A stretch of 11,590 nt of DNA, from positions 1 to 11,590 of the forward strand of contig JAAAVE010000967.1 in NCBI GenBank assembly GCA_015679605.1, written 5' to 3'. Shown piece by piece: positions 1-8,400 of the stretch. Under the pieces are notes generated by a model. It did no database searches. It was not told the origin of the DNA and worked only from the letters and a program-made list of their open reading frames with translations. Positions within the stretch are counted from its first letter, which is position 1; each line of letters opens with the position of its first letter. Source of the stretch: Podila epigama. Taxonomy: Eukaryota; Mortierellomycota; Mortierellomycetes; Mortierellales; Mortierellaceae. The position numbers and the translations under genes were made by a program.

Positions 1-184
1 TTTTTTTTCAAACTCTTTCTTTCTTTCTCTTTCTTTTTCTTTTTCTTTCTTCTTTCTTCATTTTTCTTTCCTACTCCACAAAAACTTTCCACAAGCACCT
101 TCCTCGCGATATCCCTTGAACACACCTTACATCTTTTCCCCTATTCATATCACACGTACCAAGCTTTACATATTTGAAAAAAAA
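1..184 (+). promoter_or_regulatory. Pyrimidine-rich leader/promoter of the Rho-GDI gene
   Basis: The stretch before the Rho-GDI start codon is dominated by T and CT-rich runs (about 1-70), followed by a mixed, C-rich segment. CT-rich tracts just upstream of the transcription start are common in fungal genes that are steadily expressed. No clear TATA box is visible. An in-frame TTG at 116 extends the reading frame upstream, but the first ATG is at 185 and lies directly after a run of A, a favourable start context. The boundary between promoter and 5' UTR cannot be placed from sequence alone. Confidence 0.45.
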
Positions 185-826
185 ATGCTTCAGCAACCTG
201 CGCAACACAACCAGCAACCACCGTCATCAGAAACAACCACACATCATGATGACAACGAAGATGACTTTGAGGACCAATTGGCAGGGTACAACCCCGGCCA
301 GAAAAAAACCGTGAACGAGTACTTGAGTTTGGATGCTGATGATGAATCACTTCGGATTTGGAAGGAATCGTTGGGTGTGCATGCTGCTCAGGCAATTGAC
401 GCCAATGGTGGCGATGGTAGCAATGTTGACCTTCTTCAACTGGCTCTTGAAGTCCAAGGTCGACCGGATGTTGTGGTGGACTTGGCACAACTGTCGGAAG
501 AGGACCTCAAGGCACGGTCATTTACGATCAAGGAAGGAGTCGAGTACCGGATCAAGGTTCGCTTCCGAGTCCGTTTCGGTATCCTGGCTGGACTCAAGTA
601 CCTTCAAGTAGTGAAACGCATGGGTGTCGTCGTGGACAAGACCACAGAGATGGTCGGTAGCTATGCAGCCCAAGCGGATCCGATCGAAGTCCGATTTGCC
701 GCCGAGGAGGCACCAAGCGGCATGCTGGCCCGGGGTCGTTATGAGGTCCGTAGTCGCTTTGTGGACGATGACCAATTTGTTCATCGAGAGTTCCGATGGG
801 CTTTTGAGATTAAGAAGGATTGGTAG
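185..826 (+). CDS. RDI1: Rho GDP-dissociation inhibitor (Rho-GDI)
   Basis: A 213-residue protein that should bind GDP-loaded, prenylated Rho/Rac/Cdc42 GTPases, mask their lipid and hold them in the cytosol. The N-terminal part is flexible and Gln/Asp/Glu-rich, as in the family. Next comes the regulatory arm, with YNPGQKKTVNEY (about 36-47) and LDADDESLRIWKESLG (about 50-65), matching the helix that contacts GTPase switch regions. The C-terminal half is the immunoglobulin-like lipid-binding fold. Its hallmarks are FTIKEGVEYRIKVRFRV, GLKYLQ, MVGSYAAQ, EEAPSGMLARGRYEVRSRF, DDD and the terminal IKKDW. The length fits the family (about 190-205 residues). The ATG at 185 is chosen over an upstream in-frame TTG. 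The gene has no intron. It runs tail to tail with the receptor gene, with 512 bases between stop codons. The family assignment is secure; the symbol follows the yeast orthologue. Confidence 0.96.
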   Translation: MLQQPAQHNQQPPSSETTTHHDDNEDDFEDQLAGYNPGQKKTVNEYLSLDADDESLRIWKESLGVHAAQAIDANGGDGSNVDLLQLALEVQGRPDVVVDLAQLSEEDLKARSFTIKEGVEYRIKVRFRVRFGILAGLKYLQVVKRMGVVVDKTTEMVGSYAAQADPIEVRFAAEEAPSGMLARGRYEVRSRFVDDDQFVHREFRWAFEIKKDW

Positions 827-1099
827 TAGACACCTATTTTTTTTTATTTTTTTTTTCTCATGGACAATAATTCAACAAAGCTATCAACAGCCTTTTCGTC
901 CGTCATTCACCACCCCTTACTCCTCCCTAGTTCTGTCTGACCATGTGTTTTCCTCATGTTGAAAGGAAAAAAAAAGTATGCAAATGACATTTTCGCACTC
1001 ATTATCATGTCCAGCAAAAATCTGCACTGGTCATGGATACAAAAACTCCAAAACTGCAAAAAAAAACATCGTAACTCCATTGATTTTTTTTTCTTTGTG

Positions 1100-1129
1100 T
1101 TTATTGAACGTTTCTTTTTTGGTTTTATT
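1100..1129 (-). terminator. Two candidate poly(A) signals for the receptor gene
   Basis: Read on the minus strand, AATAAA occurs at 1124-1129 and again at 1100-1105. These are about 210 and 235 bases past the receptor stop codon, a reasonable 3' UTR length. They lie on the Rho-GDI side of that gene's own AATAAA, so use of these sites would make the two mRNAs overlap. Confidence 0.4.
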
Positions 1130-1196
1130 GACTTGAGAGGAATGACGTCTATTAGTACAGAAGGTGCTTTTGGGGTTGTGAAGTTGGACATAACAT

Positions 1197-1202
1197 AATA
1201 AA
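1197..1202 (+). terminator. Candidate poly(A) signal for Rho-GDI
   Basis: This is a perfect AATAAA hexamer 371 bases after the Rho-GDI stop codon. No closer canonical hexamer is seen on this strand, although fungi often use degenerate A-rich signals, so a nearer cleavage site is possible. Confidence 0.35.
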
Positions 1203-1338
1203 AGAAAAAATAAAAAAAGAGTAACAATGAGAAAGGAAAACAAAAAAAGAAGAAAAGAGAAAAGAAATGGTAACAGATAGATATAACATAAATGAAAAAA
1301 AGAAATATGTAAAAATATGATTAAAAATGAGAAAGGTC

Positions 1339-2493
1339 TCAATGAAGTTGTCTGACCCAGGAATAGGGCTGCGGTGTTACTCGTGTGCTCTTGGCGTTCA
1401 ATGGATCGGTCAGACTGGCGCGATTGTCCTTGTTCGACTTGTTGCGAGAAGAACCTGAGGGAGGAGGAGGTGGTGGCCGTGATGATGACAACGATGATGA
1501 TGCTGTTGTCGGCTGAAAGGGATTGGGAGGTCGACTTGGTGTAACTACCTTTGGCGTCATGTCAACCACAGTGTGAGATGGCGTCTGGTCAACTCGGCCA
1601 TAAGGGCTGCCGCCTTGCAATTGACGTCGGCCATGGTGCTCCACATCAGAGTCGTCCTCATCCTCAGTCTCATCTTCCGTCTCATCTTCACTCTCCGAGC
1701 AGTCCCCTTGTGCGGCACCATGCTTACCGTGTCGCTTTCCACCTTGTGCATGACCCTCCACCACTGCAGGTAACAGTTCAGCACCGGTCGTGGGATCGAC
1801 CGAGAATGAGCCTAAGCGACTCCGTCCACCTTCCCTAAACTTTTCATTGCGCTGCTCCTTCTTCGCCTTGCTCCGCTCGCGCCTGCCAACTTTGAGGCGC
1901 ATGGATTGATGTCCACTACGTCCACCTCCGGAACCACCTCGACCTGCTGCAACCGCCATCATATTCACACCACCGCCACCACCACCGCGACAGCCCATGA
2001 CACCTTCGCTATCGCTCAAGACCAAAGTCCCACCACGATGTTTAGACTTGCGTCGGCGATGTCGGCCCTTTAGGCTGTCCAACTTCAAATTAACGAGCTC
2101 CAAATCATCCACATCCACGAGTTCGCCACGATTACGACGATTGTTGTTGTCACCGTCGTGGTCATGATCATCATCACTATCGTCATCGTTCGAATGGTCG
2201 CTGTGCTCATCATCCTCATCATCGTCGTCATCGTCCTCATCATCTTCGTCTTCATCGTCATCGTCATCATCATCATCTTCAACCTGCCAGCTCTCACGGC
2301 TACCAGGCGCCGCGTCATGGGCGCCTCCTGCACCTAATGCTGCTGATCCTGGATACATATGATTTCCGAGATCGTGTGCACCACTTTTTGTCCCTGCAAG
2401 GATGGCCATTGATCTCCGTTTCAGCATCTCACGTTTCTTGCGCTGAATCAATTTCTTTTCCGCAAGAGCCTTCTTTTCCCGTTGCGACTTTAG
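1339..2493 (-). other. Low-complexity charged C-terminal tail
   Basis: About 383 residues follow receiver 2. A basic Lys/Arg helix ([20 protein letters not shown]) comes first. Next is an almost pure Asp/Glu tract (2149-2280, residues about 2281-2324) and a basic [10 protein letters not shown] patch. Gly-rich stretches, a second acidic Ser/Glu/Asp/Thr tract of CK2-site type, and a Pro run (PPPPPP) follow. The frame stays open to a TGA at 1339. No domain is recognised; the tail is probably disordered. It is in frame with the receiver and shows no splice signal, so it is taken as part of the protein. Confidence 0.75.
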
Positions 2494-5400
2494 ACGTTCA
2501 TCTAACCAGCGGTCCAAGATCTCACTCAGCTCTTCCTTGCGCACGGGCTTGGATATATAGTCGTTCATACCGGAATCAATGCATTTCTCACGGTCGCCTG
2601 CGAGAACACATGCGGTCATGGCCAAGATAAAGGGGTCGTCACCCGTGACGTTCGGGAGAGTGGTCCTAATCTGGGTCGTCGCCTCAAGACCCGACATCAC
2701 GGGCATCCAGATATCCATAAAGACAATATCATACTGCCGAACAGGCAATGGCGTCAAGATCTCATCAAAGTCTGTACCAGCCGCTGCTGCAGCAGCAATA
2801 GCGGCTGCACGGGCTTCTTGGACACGTTCCGCACGAGCTTGACATTTGGCAACAGCCTCTTGACCATTGTTGGCTAGTTCTGGTGTGATGCCCATCCGAC
2901 CAAGCATGCGTGAAATCACCTTTTGGTTGACAGGGTTGTCATCCACAAGGAGACACTGGAGCGACTCGAGCTGCTGTTTGCGCTCGTCCTCGCGACGGTC
3001 TTGGTCTGGAACAACATTCTTGGCCATGGGCCAAGATCCGGTCATGAGTGCGTGGAACATGGGCAAGAGTTTAGATTGCTTCACAGGCTTAATGAGCTGT
3101 CCTACAGTCGTATCTTGGCCAGTGGTGGCTGCGGCTGCGTTGGCAGCGGCGGACATTCCATTGGGATGTAAGGACGCGCTTGAAGGTAAGGTGGGTGACG
3201 GTGCAGCAGCCTTACCACTATACAAGCTCGAGTAGCTATTGGACCGCTCCTTGAGGGCACCCCAAGGCTTGGCTGTCAACATTCCACTGTTCAGTGTGTT
3301 TGGCGAAACAGTTTGGCCCACGACCGGGATACCCAAGTCTGGATTGGACGATTCGCGTTGGAGTGTTGCCTTGGGTTTGGAAGCGCTGGCTCCTTCTTCG
3401 TTGTTATTGCTGCAACCACTAGAGCTCCTAGGTCGGTTTCCTTCCACTGCCGTCTTTCCGGACGAAGCGGTGGTTGTCGAACCCTTGGTCACACCACTGC
3501 CACTCCTTGAGATGGTCGAGGTGGCCGATCCGGGCCCCGAGTTGCTGCTGCCAACATTGAAGCTATTTTGCTGACTGCGACGATGGTACGAAACGAGGAC
3601 ACAAGGTATAGGCTTCGGCAAACTGGCCGTCACTGTTCGAACCTGGTCGAGAACAGCGAGGCCTGGGTTGACCCTGGCATTGTGTTTGTCGACATCAATC
3701 ATGATCACATCAATTGCATCCGGGTTCTGTGTGAGAAAGTCAATAGAGCGCTGGACACTGAGGACAAGACGTTTTTGGAAACCCCAGGTCGAAGACTGGT
3801 AATTCCACGAGGTGCGGGTAACGCGGCGGTCATCGATAATGAGTAGGCTCTTATCGCTGAAGAAGGAGAGGTTGAGTTGTTGCGCGACCGTTGGGCTTGA
3901 TTTCGGGGAGGAAAGAAGAGTCGTGAAGCAGAACGTTGAGCCAACGCCTTCTTCCGACTCTGCCCACTATATGACAGAAACAACAGAGATGTGTCAATAT
4001 AAATACGCGTTACAAACACACAAAGAAACATACACACTCACACACACACAGATAGTGAGAGCACTCAATGTTAATAAATATGAAAAAGACATACCATTTC
4101 TCCGTCCATAAGCTCCACAAGCTTTTTAGAGATTGCAAGTCCTAGACCTGTGCCGCCAAAATTACGGGTCACCGAGTCATCTGCTTGAGAGAATGTTTTG
4201 AAGAGACGGTCCATCTTCTCAGCCGGAATACCAACACCCGTATCGGCAACAGACCACAGTAAATCAACCTGATCCTCCTTCTTGCGTACGGGTTCCTTCT
4301 CCGGGTCATGGTACGAACCCCAGCTCGAGAGAGTCATCGAGTGTCGCTGGTGCTTCTTCCCTGGACGGCCATGGGTCAGGGGTAGGTCGTCTAGACTTGA
4401 ATTCGAACTCGACGGATTCATACCGCCACTGTTGTTCCGATGGTGCTTCAACAGTGCGGCTTCCTCTGGACGTCCACCCTCCCCTTCATCATGATTGTCG
4501 TCCTCGTATTCACGTGGGTGCATCATCACAGGTTTGGGCTCGAGCCTGACAAAGATATTTCCCTTTTCTGTAAACTTGATGGCATTACTCAAAAGATTCA
4601 ATAGGATCTGACGGATGCGGACAAGGTCACCCAAAACCTGAATAGGCGTCTCGGGATCGACGCAAAAGGTTAGACCAAGACCCTTGGTGGCGGCCTGCAT
4701 CGAAACCAAATTACACACCGATTCAAGCAGCCAAGGCAAATCAAGTGTCTCGGGATTGAGCTTGAGTTTACCGGACTCGATCTTGCTAAAATCCAAAATA
4801 TCATCAATGACAGCCATAAGCTGATTGCCGCTCGACTCGATAGTTTCGGCACAGTCCATGAGATCGGGCGAGAGATCAGACTCTAGCAGGATACGGGACA
4901 TACCAATGACCGCGTTCATGGGTGTGCGGATTTCGTGAGACATGTTGGCCAAAAAGTTGGATTTAGCCAACGCCGCTGCTTCAGCGTGGTTCTTGGCAAG
5001 TTTGAGATCGACGAGGAGGGCATCGGTGCGGAGACGTTCCTCTTCGAGTTCGGCGGTACGCGTCTGGAGATGCATCGTCCGTGTCCGTACGAGTTCCTCC
5101 ATGTCGTTCGCATACTTTTCCAGGAGTGCGGCCATACCTCCAATCATATCACCTTCGGGACTGATCATCCGGAGACGGTGCAAGATGGTCGTAAAGGCAG
5201 GGCGGAGACCAGGGTCGGGTTGGAGACAGCTTCGGATGAGATGGTTCACAGCCCCAATGCTCTCATCCGAGGCATCATCGAGCAAAAAGTCGGGACGCAA
5301 ATGTTCATACTTGATCATATCCATCAGGATGTACGGACCTTCTGTAGGGTCAAGGCTGGCGAGTTGTCTAAAGTAAGGCTGCTTGCGGGTCATGATCTCG

Positions 5401-8400
5401 TTGAAGACAATGCCAGCACTGTAAACGTCGCCAGATTTGGTTGCCTTGCGGTGGAAAACGTTGCCAACGCGAAGCATGTTCTCTGGCGCGACCCACCGGC
5501 CGTTTTCAATTTCCTTTGTCGTCCGAGCAACAGCAAAGCAATGGGTTTCGTCCATTTCCATCATCTCTTCGCCTTGATTGTGATTACCTTGTTGGAGGTG
5601 AAGAGAGCTCGTGGAGCCGTTCGTGTGGTAATGACTGTCGCTGCTCACTCTGAGCGAATTCCGCTGCATTCCCATCATCGGACCGGAGGCGGTCGTTGGC
5701 GAGTTGGGCTGACTGTTATTGTTGCTGTTGTTGATCATGCCTGTGGTAGAACGGCCGTACCCAGGACGCTGTGTCGCGTACAGCTGCGAGAGACCGTAGC
5801 CGCCCACCTTGACCTCCCAACGGCTCGTGATCAAACAATTGGATGAATGAAGATCGCCATGGAACTCGATCTTGGAGTTGTGCAGAAACTCCATACCTCG
5901 TGAAATGTCGCTCATGAACGACAACTTGAAGAGCCAGTTAAAATTCAGGTCCGGGTTCGCAAGCACCTCGGTCAGGGTGCCCTTGGAGCAATGTTCGGTC
6001 ACGATACAGATATCAGGTGGTTGGAGACAGACACCGACGAGTTCCAACAACTTTGGATGGCGAAGCTGCATGACATCCATGATTTCAACACGCAGTTTAC
6101 GCGTCAGCAAGACCTTGGAACCACCAATCCGCCGTACAAAGACGGGCAGATTCCGGTACACACCAATGGCGCAGCCAGAGTTGTCCATGGGCTTGATGCC
6201 CGAAGTACCGCCGACAAAGGTCGAGTGACTTCGCTGGAACATGTTTGTGGGCCGAAGGCTGACACCCTTGAGACTGCTGTCGCTCACGCTACCGGCGAGG
6301 GTCTTATTGGCACTATCGCTAGATAGGGGACTCGGTTGGTCAAGATGATGGCTACTAGTGCGGTTCAATCGGTACCCTTGTTCGTCCATGGACATGTCGA
6401 GCATGCCTCGCTGGTCAAAGGAGCCGAGACCAGAGTCTGAATCGTGGTACTCTCCCATGAGTTTTTTGTAGTCGAGCTGCCACGAGTCGTCGTAGAGGCG
6501 ACGGTGTCGGTTGCGATTCTTGAGCACGAAAAAGGCGGCAGTGCCAATCAAGCAAGTGAGAATGATGAGTCCAAGTGGAAGGAAGATGGCGAGCGAGAGG
6601 CTGTTTTTTTGTTGTTTCGCCGTAAAATAATCCTGGCAAGCTGCGACATTGATGCCTTCAGTATCGCAATCCGAGCACTTTGCTGACCCAACCTTGAGCG
6701 TGAAGGTGCCCGTGGGGCACGCTTTGCACTCTTGGGCGCTCTCCTGGTCGTTGTAGGTCTGAACCGAGCAAGGTTGACAGTAGGAAAGGCTTGCATGTCT
6801 TTCTGCGGGGAGTTTGCAGAAGAGTGATGAGGTATCCTTGGGGCGTTGGAAATGGTATCCCATGGGACACACTGAATCAATGACGGTTGGCCCGATGGCT
6901 AAAAAGTCCCAGGTTCGGCCTTGGAGTGCAGTCGAGTAAGCTAGTTCAAAGACGGCCATGAATCCATTGAGATATGACTGTTGAGACCATACTCTCTTGA
7001 CCTTGTGAGCAACCAGATCCTGTAAGGCGGACGACGAGCGACCCGTGGTCGTGAAGCGGATTTGATCGTTCAAGGCGCCACTAGAGTTGACGTACTTTAT
7101 GGTTTCATACAGCATGGTCGAAGTCGTGTGGATGCTGTCGTATTTATAGTCGTTCTTGGCCGCGACTACCTTGCGCACAGCACCAGACAGATCACCCGGG
7201 AAAAGGGCTACATAAAACTTTTCGAATGAAGGCAGGTGATTGGCCTGAACCAGTTCTGAGAGACGGTCGTACAAGCCTGTGCACATTTGCATTTGTTGCT
7301 GGGGTTTGTCGTCGTGGACGATGCAGAGAGGTGCGCGGCCACCGAGGCTCATAATAGTTTCAGCGTATTGTTTTCCGGCCTCATATCCGTTCTCACCAAC
7401 CCAGGTCAAATGTGGGTGGAGGGTATAATTATAGGTCGAACCGATACCGACGATAGGCACAGGCAAAGCCTTGTTAAGGGTGTAGTTCCAAGGCGGGAGC
7501 CAGGAGCAGTCAACGCCGATGGGAAGTTCTGCGGGCACAGTCATTCCGTTCGTTGGACGATCCTTGCAGATGTTGACCAAGGATGCCCAATCTGAGGTAC
7601 GCTTGTCGACCCTCTGCAGGGTCTGGTCGAGGGCGTAATCGATGTACCAGTGCTGTGTGTTACTTATGATGAGGCCCTGCGTCAAGGGATTGTCCAGTGC
7701 AGACTTTATGCTGAACTCGACTGTATCGTTGCGGATAGGACTATCGTACCGGTATTCGATCATTGTCCAATTCATAAAGTTTGCTGCATCTCTTGCGCCG
7801 GTAGATAGAGCATCCCAGTACTCGTTGATTGGAGTGCTAAGGAGGGGGAATGTGGACGTGAGAGTGGATAGTAGATTCGAACGTGTGTGTTAAGTGAGTA
7901 AGAGTGATCTTGTTTTTGAGCATTCATAAACCATGCTCCCCGTCCTCACGTTTATATTTACTTGCATTCGTCAATACAAACGAATGCATCATGTCAACAA
8001 CAATAATATCATTCATAAATAGGATATACATCTTATTCATAACATACCTGCCGGTAACCATAGTGAACTGACGGACATATTCCTTAAAGTGTCCCACGGA
8101 CCATGTCTCCTGCATTAAAAGGTCCTTGGCGTTGTTGGAAGTGACTAGCTTTGGTCCAGTCTTGATCTGCTTTTGTTGGAGTCGCTCACCAAAGGTCAGC
8201 TGAACATAGAGCAGGAGGATGGGGATCATTGTCTGGAGATAAGTAAGGCTGGCGATGGAGTAGTGAAGCTCTTGTCTGTTGAAGGGACGCATCTGGTCGT
8301 TGTTAAAGTCAAACGTGGCGAATCTGAACGACCTTGTCTTGTTCAAGAGGGTTTCGATCTGGGGGCCGTACTCGACATAAGTTGCGCCACTCAGGTAGAC

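Larger units (their letters stand above)
827..1338. other. Convergent intergenic region shared by two 3' UTRs
   Basis: This 512-base gap lies between the stop codons of two convergent genes. It is rich in A and T runs, including a T run at about 837-855 and purine-rich A/G blocks around 1200-1330. Short open frames here are made of Phe/Lys/Ser-rich low-complexity sequence and are not credible genes. Candidate poly(A) signals occur on both strands inside 1100-1202, so the two transcripts probably overlap at their 3' ends. Confidence 0.6.

Noticed and set aside
116-184. N-terminal extension of Rho-GDI by 23 codons
   Set aside because: It would start with TTG; the ATG at 185 has a better context and gives a normal family length.
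2337-3574. Several plus-strand open frames of 80-122 codons
   Set aside because: They are antisense to the receiver domains and the Ser-rich insertion; composition and lack of motifs mark them as shadows.
3900-5135. Guanylyl/adenylyl cyclase catalytic domain after the coiled coil
   Set aside because: It was looked for because of the upstream resemblance to receptor cyclases; the sequence there is unmistakably HisKA and HATPase_c, and no cyclase motif is present anywhere in the window.
4935-5846. 303-codon open frame on the plus strand
   Set aside because: It lies exactly opposite the kinase-homology and HisKA coding sequence, has no recognisable motif, and is a shadow of the strongly conserved minus-strand protein.
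4071-7775. Stand-alone kinase gene starting at the Met codon at 7775
   Set aside because: The PBP helix ([17 protein letters not shown]) is in frame upstream of this Met and splices to the strand in exon 3, so this Met is internal.
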